DNA from: Bacteroidota bacterium | Lineage (GTDB): Bacteria; Bacteroidota; Bacteroidia; Sphingobacteriales; Sphingobacteriaceae | DNA length: 8,349 nucleotides | Assembly: GCA_013286985.1 (NCBI GenBank) | Contig: JABDEQ010000090.1 | Location: 105-8,453 of the forward strand | Direction: 5' to 3' | In this document: positions 1-6,344 of the stretch, piece after piece | How the letters are laid out: every line of letters begins with the position of its first letter | Numbering within the stretch: position 1 is the stretch's first letter | Notes under the pieces: model-generated | The model's input: the letters and a program-made list of their open reading frames with translations, nothing else | The model's database searches: none | What the model was told of the DNA's origin: nothing | Translations under genes and position numbers: made by a program

Positions 1-71
1 ACTTCCGTATATAAAGTTTTGATTTCAAAACGTGCTCTTTTTTATGGTTTACGTGCCCCTTTTTTTCCAGT

Positions 72-1892
72 TCATCGAATAATAAGGTTGCCGCTCAAGT
101 TAAAATAGCCTTCCAGGCCGGGACGCAAGGTGCCATCGGGCATAAAGGCATACAGGCCTGTTTTAGGGTGTGGCACTATACTGGCCAGGTAAATACTTTC
201 GCCAATGGTAAGCTCAGCAGGCGTTTTGCCGAAATAATAACGCGAAGCTTCGCCAATACCGTAAATGTTGCGCCCCCATTCAATGATGTTGAAATAAACC
301 TCCAGCATGCGGTCCTTAGTCATGATCTGATTGTTTTCAATCATCCATACGATCAAAATCTCCTCGATTTTGCGGGAAAGCGTTTTTTCGCGACTTAAAA
401 ACGAGTTTTTTATCAGCTGCATGGAAATGGTACTGCCGCCGCGCTTAAATTTCTTCTCTTTAAAATCAGTAGCCAGCGATTTGCGGATGGATTCTTCAAC
501 AAAGCCATGATTGGTATAAAATGAAGGATCTTCCGCTGTCATTACCGCGTTGCGCAGATTGGGTGAAATATCATCCAGGCGGGTAAAATCAGGGTTAGAT
601 GCCCCGATAAAGCGCGATGGCATGGGTTTGCCTTTTTCGTAAGGCGTGTAAGTAAATTCGTTATTAAGTTTACCCAGATCCGTTTTGCCGTAACGGATAA
701 TCTTAAAATCGTCCTTGTTTAAGCGGGAATCGAATATCACATCTTCCGGGTGCGCCGTATTTAGGGCAACATTGAGGCTGTAGTTCAATTTTCCTTCTAC
801 CTGTATTCCCTGCAACGAGTCAAACATTCCGGTTGGGAAAGAGTCAAACAGATCCTGTGCCTCCATCCAGCCCGTATTTACCTTTAACTCATAAATTTTT
901 ACCGGACTAAGCGTGTATTTGATATAAGGGTGGGCGGTTATTTTTTTGAGATGAATAAGTGATGAACTATCAATAGAAAGGTAATTATCGCCCACAAAAA
1001 TATTAGCATCAATGCCGGCATTAGGCACAACAATATCTGATGATGACAGCCCCGGTTGATTTATCAGCAGGTTACTAACGCCCCAGGAGCCCGAAATGCG
1101 TGTTTCACCGCCGCCATGCTCCACTTTGGTTAGGCGGGTACTCAACGTATCAAAGTTTACTTTGAGGCGGTATTTTCGCTCGATGTAAGGCAATTCTACC
1201 TTTTTACCATCGGCATAAAGTTTTATATCAATGTCTTTGTCTGACGGGTGCATGCGCCCGGCAAAATGCCAGGTGGCAGCGCCATCGTTTATATCAATGG
1301 TTGACGTTAGCTGTCCATCTTTTATAGCGGCAGTTTTTGTAAGCAATTTAAAGCTGCTGCTGTCATTTTTAAACGATATAAGGAAATTGCTTACAGAAAG
1401 ATCATCAGGGATTTTGTAAAGAACCTGGTTAATGAGGTTATAAGAAAGTTCGGATAGGTTAACCTTTGTTTTTACTGTAGTGTCTTTTTTCCGCTTAAAC
1501 AAAAAATCAAAGTTTTTAACATGGTTAATGTCAGTTAGGTTGAGGTGCCCGTTTTCGAGGCTAACATCGGCCAGCTTAACCTCGCCCAATATAAGCGGCA
1601 TTATTTTAACGCTTACTTCAAATTGTTTAATGTTTAACAGGGTATCGCGCTGGGCGGGAACTATGGTGATATCGGTAAAGGCAACTGTACTTAGCCCGGT
1701 GAAATGAGCCGATCCTATTTGCAGATCAAGGTTATAGCTGCTTTTGGCCTTGGCCTTGGCCTTTTCAATGGCGTGCTGCAGCAATGCTTCGCGTTTGCTG
1801 TATGCAATATAACCGCCAATTAAAAAAAGAACAAAAAGGGAAGCGAGAACAATACCGGCAATACGGATATACTTGGGATTAAGGCGACGCAT
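72..1892 (-). CDS. AsmA-like / GT51 peptidoglycan glycosyltransferase
   Basis: A 606-residue membrane-anchored protein predicted to polymerise lipid II into glycan strands on the outer face of the inner membrane. Residues about 10-31 form one transmembrane helix after a basic N-terminus. Residues about 50-420 are beta-rich and resemble AsmA-type repeats, with alternating short strands such as VKLADVSLENGHLNLTD. Residues about 449-556 carry the GT51 signatures: TAEDPSFYTNHG with the catalytic Glu near 454, GGSTISMQ near 485, RKIEE, EVYFN with the second conserved Glu near 531, and YFGK near 553. There is no transpeptidase domain, so it is a monofunctional glycosyltransferase with a large periplasmic extension, not a class A PBP. 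It is preceded by its own predicted promoter. The C-terminus ends abruptly at GNLIIR. The +1 frame continues open to the window edge with a family-like tail, so a frameshift is suspected. The enzyme class is certain; the role of the N-terminal part is not. Confidence 0.9.
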   Translation of the reverse strand: MRRLNPKYIRIAGIVLASLFVLFLIGGYIAYSKREALLQHAIEKAKAKAKSSYNLDLQIGSAHFTGLSTVAFTDITIVPAQRDTLLNIKQFEVSVKIMPLILGEVKLADVSLENGHLNLTDINHVKNFDFLFKRKKDTTVKTKVNLSELSYNLINQVLYKIPDDLSVSNFLISFKNDSSSFKLLTKTAAIKDGQLTSTIDINDGAATWHFAGRMHPSDKDIDIKLYADGKKVELPYIERKYRLKVNFDTLSTRLTKVEHGGGETRISGSWGVSNLLINQPGLSSSDIVVPNAGIDANIFVGDNYLSIDSSSLIHLKKITAHPYIKYTLSPVKIYELKVNTGWMEAQDLFDSFPTGMFDSLQGIQVEGKLNYSLNVALNTAHPEDVIFDSRLNKDDFKIIRYGKTDLGKLNNEFTYTPYEKGKPMPSRFIGASNPDFTRLDDISPNLRNAVMTAEDPSFYTNHGFVEESIRKSLATDFKEKKFKRGGSTISMQLIKNSFLSREKTLSRKIEEILIVWMIENNQIMTKDRMLEVYFNIIEWGRNIYGIGEASRYYFGKTPAELTIGESIYLASIVPHPKTGLYAFMPDGTLRPGLEGYFNLSGNLIIR

Positions 1893-1907
1893 TTAAAAAA
1901 TTTTATC

Positions 1908-1937
1908 CAAAACTAAACTAATTCTTATGCGATACAA
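1908..1937 (-). promoter_or_regulatory. Promoter of the GT51 gene
   Basis: Read on the minus strand, TTG (1937-1935) is followed after exactly 19 bases by TAGTTTTG (1915-1908), a full match to the Bacteroidota sigma-factor consensus TTG-N19-21-TAnnTTTG. Transcription should start near 1903, leaving a leader of about 10 bases before the ATG at 1892. The gene is therefore probably transcribed separately from rplS, which has its own terminator just upstream. Confidence 0.65.
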
Positions 1938-2002
1938 ACGCCACGGCAGGCAAAATGTTTCCCGGCAGGAAATAAGTATGCTAATTTAAATCAAGATCAA
2001 AC

Positions 2003-2033
2003 AAAAAAACCTCTCCGGAAAAATCCGGAAAGG
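2003..2033 (-). terminator. Intrinsic terminator of rplS
   Basis: On the minus strand a 9-bp stem (CCTTTCCGG with CCGGAGAGG, one G.U pair) encloses a six-base loop and is followed directly by seven T residues (2009-2003). It lies about 40 bases after the rplS stop codon. This is a textbook rho-independent terminator, and it separates rplS from the GT51 gene. Confidence 0.85.
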
Positions 2034-2071
2034 CCTTTGATATTTTGATTTCTCCGCAGGTGCGGAAAAAA

Positions 2072-2419
2072 TTAAACTCTTTTTGATTTAATACGAGCAG
2101 CTTTACCGGTAAGTTCGCGCAGGTAATATAGTTTAGCACGACGTACTTTACCGTGGCTGTTAACCTCGATTTTGTCAATATTTGGAGAGTTGATAGGGAA
2201 AATACGCTCAACACCTATGCCATTTGATACTTTACGTACAGTAAAGGTTTCGGTACTACCGGTACTGTTGCGTTGGATAACAACACCCTGGTAAACCTGG
2301 ATACGTTCTTTATTTCCTTCGCGTATTTTATAATGCACACTTACCGTATCACCTGACTTAAATGACGGAAGTTCTCTTTTTTCTACTGATTGTTCTTCAA
2401 CAAATTTTACTAAATCCAT
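2072..2419 (-). CDS. rplS: 50S ribosomal protein L19 (bL19)
   Basis: A 115-residue protein, the usual length for bL19, which sits at the subunit interface and contributes to a 30S-50S bridge. Family features are clear along the whole length: [31 protein letters not shown], the [25 protein letters not shown] core, and the basic end [21 protein letters not shown]. The start is the only sensible one and matches the family N-terminus. It is separated from the upstream nucleotidyltransferase-fold gene by 186 bases that hold a hairpin leader and a weak candidate promoter (TTG 2519-2517, N17, TACTTTTT 2499-2492). It therefore appears to be its own transcription unit, ended by the terminator at 2003-2033. 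There is no Shine-Dalgarno sequence; the start is preceded by the A-rich CTAAAAATC. Confidence 0.97.
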   Translation of the reverse strand: MDLVKFVEEQSVEKRELPSFKSGDTVSVHYKIREGNKERIQVYQGVVIQRNSTGSTETFTVRKVSNGIGVERIFPINSPNIDKIEVNSHGKVRRAKLYYLRELTGKAARIKSKRV

Positions 2420-2460
2420 GATTTTTAGCTCTTAAAGCGATTTTTAGCCCGTAAAAATCG
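2420..2460 (-). promoter_or_regulatory. rplS leader with alternative hairpins
   Basis: In the mRNA sense, CGATTTTTA (2460-2452) can pair with TAAAAATCG (2446-2438), giving a 9-bp stem with a five-base loop. The same strand can instead pair over 8 bp with a second copy, TAAAAATC (2427-2420), that touches the start codon at 2419. The two pairings exclude each other, and the second would cover the A-rich initiation region. The repeats are seen directly. A role in L19 feedback control is inferred, by analogy with ribosomal-protein leaders. Confidence 0.45.
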
Positions 2461-2605
2461 GATTGCAATTATAGGGATTTTTTTTAATATAAAAAAGTAG
2501 TTATTTAAAATTTCCACAATTTGTTTTTTGTTAACAATTATGGAGGGTGAATGGTTGATTAAGTTGGATTGGGTGAGTTGTTGTTATTTACGTATGCTAC
2601 CTATC

Positions 2606-3067
2606 TTACTCAAGCTTCAGCATTTGTAATATAGGATCATCTTTTTTGCGGTCAAAAAAATTGTAAATAACAAGCTGATCTGCCCGGGACGGGACATTGA
2701 ACTCGTATTCATCTATAAAGACAGATTCGGGCTGTCCAATTTCTGCCAATATTTTTACCCATCCGGTGGGTGTGTTAACTTCCAAATCGCCCATTACCTC
2801 CGCCTTAACATCATCAATAATATAATTACTAAAAACCGAACGGAATTTATCCCGGCTGATATTTACATCAGGTTGGAGCCGGTAAGCATTAAGCAGATGT
2901 TCAATTTGTTGCGCTTCGGCAGCGGGACATAATATATCAATATCATTGGGCTTAACCGGGTACTCTTGTAAAAACAAACTTGTACTGCCAATTAGCATCC
3001 AGTTGCTGGTTACCGGGCTTATAAGTTGATGAACCTTTATCAGGGTATTGATAATGGGATGGCTCAT
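2606..3067 (-). CDS. Nucleotidyltransferase-fold protein, coupled to trmD
   Basis: A 153-residue cytosolic protein with the signature of the minimal nucleotidyltransferase (pol beta) superfamily. Residues 23-45 give WMLIGSTSLFLQ followed by NDIDIL, that is a GS helix turn and a DxD pair (D42, D44) for metal binding. A possible third acidic position lies in VKAEVMGDLEV near residues 88-97. Such proteins transfer nucleotides to small molecules, RNA or proteins, or are inactive relatives; the substrate cannot be read from the sequence. The ATG lies one base after the trmD stop (TAA-T-ATG), so translation is almost surely coupled and the gene shares the trmD promoter. No HEPN or other toxin-antitoxin partner is adjacent. 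The fold is fairly certain, the function unknown. Confidence 0.82.
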   Translation of the reverse strand: MSHPIINTLIKVHQLISPVTSNWMLIGSTSLFLQEYPVKPNDIDILCPAAEAQQIEHLLNAYRLQPDVNISRDKFRSVFSNYIIDDVKAEVMGDLEVNTPTGWVKILAEIGQPESVFIDEYEFNVPSRADQLVIYNFFDRKKDDPILQMLKLE

Positions 3068-3068
3068 A

Positions 3069-3743
3069 TTATTCCAACAAATCGGGTCTGCGGGTTTTGG
3101 TACGTTCTACAGCTTGTTCAAAGCGCCATTTTTCAATTTCGGGGGTATTGCCGCTTAACAGGATGTCCGGAACTTTATGCCCGTTCCAATCTGCAGGGCG
3201 GGTATATACAGGGGCATCCAATAAGCCATCCTGAAAAGAATCAGACAGGGCCGATGTTTCGTCAGATAATACGCCTGGTATTAGTCGCACTACAGCATCA
3301 ACCAAAACAGCCGCAGGCAGTTCGCCGCCTGATAATACGTAATCGCCGATGGAAATTTCGCGGGTAACAAAAATATCGCGGATGCGCTGGTCAATTCCTT
3401 TATAATGGCCGCAAAGTATAATGATGTTTTCTTTGATAGAAAGCTGGTTGGCTATCTGCTGGTTCAGCGTTTCACCGTCGGGCGACATAAAGATCACCTC
3501 GTCATAGTGGCGCTCGCTTTTTAGTTTTTCAATACAGTTGGCAAAGGGTTCAATGGTCATTACCATGCCGCTGCCGCCGCCGTAAGGATAATCATCAACA
3601 CTTTTTTGTTTGCCCGTGGAGTAATCGCGCAGGTTGTGTACGTGAATTTCGGCAATACCTTTTTTTTGTGCACGCTGCAAAATGGAGTGTGCAAAAGGAC
3701 TTTCGAGCAGGCCCGGCAAAACAGTGATGAGATCAAAACGCAT
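3069..3743 (-). CDS. trmD: tRNA (guanine-N1)-methyltransferase TrmD
   Basis: A 224-residue SPOUT-class enzyme that makes m1G at position 37 of tRNAs using S-adenosylmethionine, preventing +1 frameshifting. Family motifs are complete: [10 protein letters not shown] at the N-terminus, [11 protein letters not shown] near 50-60, the trefoil-knot SAM site [13 protein letters not shown] near 109-121 and [20 protein letters not shown] near 131-150, then [12 protein letters not shown] near 172-183, which holds the conserved catalytic Asp region, and the C-terminal tRNA-binding part ending [10 protein letters not shown]. The length is normal. It is the first gene of a two-gene unit with the nucleotidyltransferase-fold gene. 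It is unusually far from rimM, about 3.3 kb, whereas the two are often neighbours in this phylum. Its predicted promoter leaves essentially no 5' leader. Confidence 0.97.
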   Translation of the reverse strand: MRFDLITVLPGLLESPFAHSILQRAQKKGIAEIHVHNLRDYSTGKQKSVDDYPYGGGSGMVMTIEPFANCIEKLKSERHYDEVIFMSPDGETLNQQIANQLSIKENIIILCGHYKGIDQRIRDIFVTREISIGDYVLSGGELPAAVLVDAVVRLIPGVLSDETSALSDSFQDGLLDAPVYTRPADWNGHKVPDILLSGNTPEIEKWRFEQAVERTKTRRPDLLE

Positions 3744-3747
3744 TTTG

Positions 3748-3777
3748 CAAAGATAGGTTTATAGATTCATGCAGCAA
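3748..3777 (-). promoter_or_regulatory. trmD promoter, probably leaderless
   Basis: On the minus strand TTG (3777-3775) is followed after 19 bases by TATCTTTG (3755-3748), a full TAnnTTTG match. Only four bases (CAAA) separate this box from the trmD ATG at 3743. Bacteroidota transcripts usually start a few bases after the box, so the mRNA would begin at or next to the A of the start codon. The large palindromic element ends only seven bases upstream of the TTG. Confidence 0.65.
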
Positions 3778-3784
3778 GAGCTGC

Positions 3785-3971
3785 CGGGTGCAATTCAAAT
3801 TGTCGCTTTGACACGAAACGTTCCGATGGAACGTAAAAATTATTGTTGAATATTTTTTCTACCAAGCAACCGTCCTGTAAGGACGGTTGCTTGGTAGTAT
3901 AGCATTAAAACAGGTGTTAACGTTCCATCGGAACGTCTGGTGTGTAAACGCCGCAATTTGAATTGCACCCG
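3785..3971. repeat. 187-bp symmetric palindromic element
   Basis: A near-symmetric element centred at 3878, filling most of the gap upstream of trmD. The outer arms are a perfect 18-bp inverted repeat (3785-3802 with 3954-3971). Next come two 17-base inverted copies of ACGTTCCGATGGAACGT (3818-3834 and 3920-3936), each palindromic in itself. At the centre, 18-bp perfect arms (3859-3876 with 3880-3897) enclose a three-base loop. The connecting segments also align as imperfect inverted copies. The flanks AGCTGC (3779-3784) and AGCCGC (3972-3977) could be a decayed 6-bp target duplication. It has no coding capacity and looks like a MITE-type or REP/BIME-type mobile palindrome. The family is not recognised. 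Confidence 0.85.
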
Positions 3972-3998
3972 AGCCGCCCATATTGTAAAAGCAGACAA

Positions 3999-4868
3999 TT
4001 AACCCATATTAAAAAGCGCAACCACTTTTGAGGCTCTGTAAATCATCACATAATAGGTTATCAAAAAAGTTATTTGTAACGATAGCAGCCCGAAAAACAA
4101 TGCGAAAAGATAATTGATATCGTAAAAAACCCAGGTGGCCATAATAAAAAGAGCGTAATTAATATAAACGGCAATTTGCATAGCCTTTAACCGGACGATG
4201 GTGCCAAGTTCTGATTGTCGTTTGCTCCACGATGCTATCCAGAGCAAAAAGAAAACCGGAAGCAGATACAGGTACAAACTGTATTTATCATCTATTTTTA
4301 TAAATGCAGCAGCAAAAGCGATCAATAAAAAAACAGCAACGCCCGTTTTCCCGATGAGATTATAAGGCAGATAGGGAAGGAAACGAAGCGCGGGACTTCT
4401 TTTTGATTTGCCATATTTATAAAGCAGGTAATAGAAACGGGCTATAAATAGGAGCAGTAGCGCGAATAGGTTATAAATTACGGTGACCGAAGTCTCCAAA
4501 TGCCATAGCAAAGGAATGTTCATGAAATTTCGCAAAACAACAAGCATCCAGAATAAAGCTATCCACAAACAATTTATTATTACCGCCCAGTATAGCGCTT
4601 TAAGCCTAAGCTTATGGACACTTCCACGCTCATTTCTTAATTGGGAGAAACCGATAAATAAAAGCCCAACGGTTATAAAAGTTGTTGCCAACTCATCTAT
4701 AAAACTATAACTCCCTGGCCCATAAAGCCCAACGATGGGATTGTTTTTGATCGGAGGCAATTCGTAATTCTGGGAAAAGTACAAATAAGCAAAAATAATC
4801 CCCGGCACCAGCAGTATAACCCCAATTATTTTAAAACCGAATGGAAATAAAAGGTAAGGCTTCATCAA
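3999..4868 (-). CDS. Eight-helix membrane protein with internal duplication
   Basis: A 289-residue integral membrane protein of no recognised function. About eight hydrophobic segments are visible (roughly 12-31, 58-76, 92-111, 127-149, 172-190, 197-214, 229-247, 252-275). The protein reads as two four-helix units: LRLKALYWAVIIN at 87-99 corresponds to VRLKAMQIAVYINY at 225-238, each after a charged stretch. The first unit resembles the 142-residue protein at 5912-6340 (MKPYLLFPFG against MKTRFLFPYW, and LRLDSLQWAIYLNY), so the two genes are paralogues. The second Met (4865) fits the paralogue start slightly better than the first. The gene lies 95 bases after the VOC gene, in the same direction; no clear promoter or terminator is seen between them, so co-transcription is possible. 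A sensory or partner role for the nearby repressor would be speculation. Confidence 0.85.
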   Translation of the reverse strand: MMKPYLLFPFGFKIIGVILLVPGIIFAYLYFSQNYELPPIKNNPIVGLYGPGSYSFIDELATTFITVGLLFIGFSQLRNERGSVHKLRLKALYWAVIINCLWIALFWMLVVLRNFMNIPLLWHLETSVTVIYNLFALLLLFIARFYYLLYKYGKSKRSPALRFLPYLPYNLIGKTGVAVFLLIAFAAAFIKIDDKYSLYLYLLPVFFLLWIASWSKRQSELGTIVRLKAMQIAVYINYALFIMATWVFYDINYLFALFFGLLSLQITFLITYYVMIYRASKVVALFNMG

Positions 4869-4963
4869 ATCAAAATTATCATCTAAATATACTGATTATT
4901 AGATCGATAATATTAATTTACGCTTAAAAACAACCCATTAAAAGAAACCTTTATCCTTTTAGT

Positions 4964-5716
4964 TTAACCCGGCTCCTGGTATAAGCCCCACACATTGCCG
5001 GCCGGATCACTAAAGCGGGCCGTAATTTCCGGTGCATCCGCGCCTATGGGCTGAATGATTTTTCCGCCATGGGCGATTATTGTATCTGCGGCGATGGTAA
5101 TATCATCTACCATAATATAAATAAGTAGGCCCGGTTCGGGAGATGATGACCGGCCTTTTACCCACATGCCGCTTACAACGCCCACGCTATCGTCAAAGGC
5201 AACATGTTCGCTGCCTTTATCTCTTAGTGACCATGGGAAAACAGCACCGTAAAAATTTGAAGAGGCTTCAATATCAATAGCAGGTATTTCAACATAACAT
5301 ATTTTGCCGTGGCCTCCGCCGGGATGCTGATAAATGCCCACCACATTTCCGGCCGGATCGGTAAACCAGGCAATTTGTTCTTTTTCGCTCAGCGCCATTT
5401 GTTTAATTATGTTGCATCCGTTAGCTTTTATGGCATCAATGGTTGCGTCAACGCTATCAACCATGATGGATACCAGTAAACCGGGCTCTGTTGCTGGTTT
5501 GCGGCCCAAAACCCAGGCTCCGCTTACCTCGTTAATGCCATCGGTAAAGGCTGTGGCGCCATCGCCGCGGGTTTTAATTTTCCACCCGAAAACATTGCTG
5601 TAAAAGGTTGAAGACGAGGTCGCGTCAATAGCCGGAATTTCCACATAGCAAATTTTGCCGTTGGCCAGGGTGGGTTGCTTGGTATTTTCCATTTGATGAA
5701 CGGTTAATTTAGTCAT
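4964..5716 (-). CDS. Two-domain VOC (glyoxalase-like) protein
   Basis: A protein of 250 residues made of two tandem vicinal-oxygen-chelate domains, about 20-130 and 136-247. Both open with GKICYVEIPAID and close with the typical DPAGNVxGxYQ strand, so they arose by duplication. The family covers glyoxalases, dioxygenases, antibiotic-binding proteins and many uncharacterised members; substrate and metal use cannot be assigned here. The protein is cytosolic, with no signal peptide. The chosen start at 5716 overlaps the end of the HTH gene by 8 bases (ATGACTAA) and has GGAAG a few bases upstream, suggesting coupled translation. A later Met at 5692 is a valid alternative, while a longer reading from 5761 would overlap most of the repressor C-terminus and is unlikely. 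It is the third gene of the repressor-controlled operon. Confident as to family. Confidence 0.9.
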   Translation of the reverse strand: MTKLTVHQMENTKQPTLANGKICYVEIPAIDATSSSTFYSNVFGWKIKTRGDGATAFTDGINEVSGAWVLGRKPATEPGLLVSIMVDSVDATIDAIKANGCNIIKQMALSEKEQIAWFTDPAGNVVGIYQHPGGGHGKICYVEIPAIDIEASSNFYGAVFPWSLRDKGSEHVAFDDSVGVVSGMWVKGRSSSPEPGLLIYIMVDDITIAADTIIAHGGKIIQPIGADAPEITARFSDPAGNVWGLYQEPG

Positions 5717-5909
5717 TATCTTCCAGCGTAAAAATATCTTCCAGCGGTTTGCCAAATACACGGGATATCTTTAAGGCCAGCACTGTTGAAGGTACATATT
5801 TATTGCTTTCGATAGCATTAATGGTTTGCCGCGATACACCCACCTGTTCGGCGAGCTCGCCCTGGGTAATGTTTTTGATGGCACGCTCTACACGTATGTT
5901 GTTTTTCAT
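5709..5909 (-). CDS. Small Xre/Cro-type HTH transcriptional regulator
   Basis: A 66-residue DNA-binding protein that is a single HTH_3 domain. TQGELAEQVG (15-24) is helix 2, and SRQTINAIESNK (26-37) is the recognition helix region, followed by PSTVLALKISRVFGKPLEDIF. There is no ligand-binding or protease domain, so any signal must come from a partner. Small regulators of this kind are often encoded next to small membrane proteins. Here the start codon lies two bases after the stop of a 142-residue membrane protein, behind a purine-rich GGGAGGGA, and the gene overlaps the VOC gene. The upstream promoter carries phased repeats suited to a dimeric repressor, so autoregulation is likely. The family is certain; targets are inferred. 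Confidence 0.93.
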   Translation of the reverse strand: MKNNIRVERAIKNITQGELAEQVGVSRQTINAIESNKYVPSTVLALKISRVFGKPLEDIFTLEDND

Positions 5910-5911
5910 GG

Positions 5912-6340
5912 CTATCCCTCCCGGCTTAATGAACTATTAAGGCGGAAGATGGCCCACCTGAAACGAATGATAAGAAATATAAGCGGTACCCAAAGATTCA
6001 ATAACAGGATATGCTCCTTATCGCTCGAGAAAATTAGGCTAACGGTGAGTAAAATATAGTTAAGGTAAATAGCCCATTGCAAGGAATCTAAACGGAGTTG
6101 AGATATCTGTTCATCTTCGATCTTTTCTTTTGCAAAAGCCACCAAAAACAAGCCGATGGCCATTGCCAGGGTGGTGGAGACGAAGAATACATGGTGACTA
6201 TTAAATAAATCGGTATCACTGGCTGGCAGTGGAGCGTCAAAGCCCAATACTTTTCTGAAAAGCGCTACTGGCACATGGGCTATAATTAAAGCGTAGCCCA
6301 AATAGCGGCACCAATAGGGAAATAGAAATCGTGTCTTCAT
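5912..6340 (-). CDS. Four-helix membrane protein, HTH operon leader
   Basis: A 142-residue membrane protein of unknown function, first gene of a tightly packed operon with the HTH regulator and the VOC protein. Hydrophobic segments lie at about 12-30, 51-70, 87-105 and 110-130. The loop KEKIEDEQISQLRLDSLQWAIYLNY (71-95) carries the charged-then-RL motif shared with both halves of the 289-residue paralogue at 3999-4868. The start at 6340 is preferred over an upstream in-frame codon at 6379 because it matches the paralogue N-terminus (MK...LFP) and because 6379 would lie upstream of the predicted transcription start near 6356. A membrane partner that modulates the small repressor is a reasonable guess from context, but nothing in the sequence proves it. 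Confidence 0.85.
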   Translation of the reverse strand: MKTRFLFPYWCRYLGYALIIAHVPVALFRKVLGFDAPLPASDTDLFNSHHVFFVSTTLAMAIGLFLVAFAKEKIEDEQISQLRLDSLQWAIYLNYILLTVSLIFSSDKEHILLLNLWVPLIFLIIRFRWAIFRLNSSLSREG

Positions 6341-6344
6341 GATT

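Noticed and set aside
168..398. Plus-strand open frame inside the GT51 gene
   Set aside because: It lies wholly within a gene with clear catalytic motifs on the other strand and shows no recognisable domain. The same applies to plus-strand frames at 1231-1419, 1480-1707, 3026-3367, 4483-4710, 5334-5603, 5749-5940, 5826-6059, 7298-7531, 7431-7616, 7814-8023 and 8046-8336; the one at 6850-7101 covers a leader and gene ends and looks no more like a protein.
2051..2067. Small hairpin TCCGC/GCGGA just after the rplS stop as a second terminator
   Set aside because: The stem is only five pairs and no T-run follows on the minus strand; the strong terminator at 2003-2033 explains the region.
1981..2214. 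Minus-strand frame overlapping the 3' end of rplS
   Set aside because: It overlaps the well-conserved L19 coding region in another frame and reads through the terminator hairpin; no family features.
2466..2473. TATAATTG as the rplS promoter box
   Set aside because: One mismatch to the consensus and no TTG at a suitable distance upstream; it would also leave a leader start very close to the hairpin.
3859..3897. Central hairpin of the palindrome as a rho-independent terminator
   Set aside because: The stem is strong, but no T-run follows it on either strand: the TTTTTT at 3853-3858 precedes the hairpin on the plus strand and would read as A on the minus strand. It is better treated as part of the symmetric element.
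3744..3998. CRISPR array or transposase gene associated with the palindromes
   Set aside because: The repeats are inverted and nested rather than direct and evenly spaced, and no open frame of transposase type exists in the window.
4871..4878. TAATTTTG box as promoter of the 289-residue membrane gene
   Set aside because: It fits TAnnTTTG on the minus strand but ends only two bases before the ATG at 4868 and has no TTG at 19-21 bases spacing, so it is probably a chance match in AT-rich DNA.
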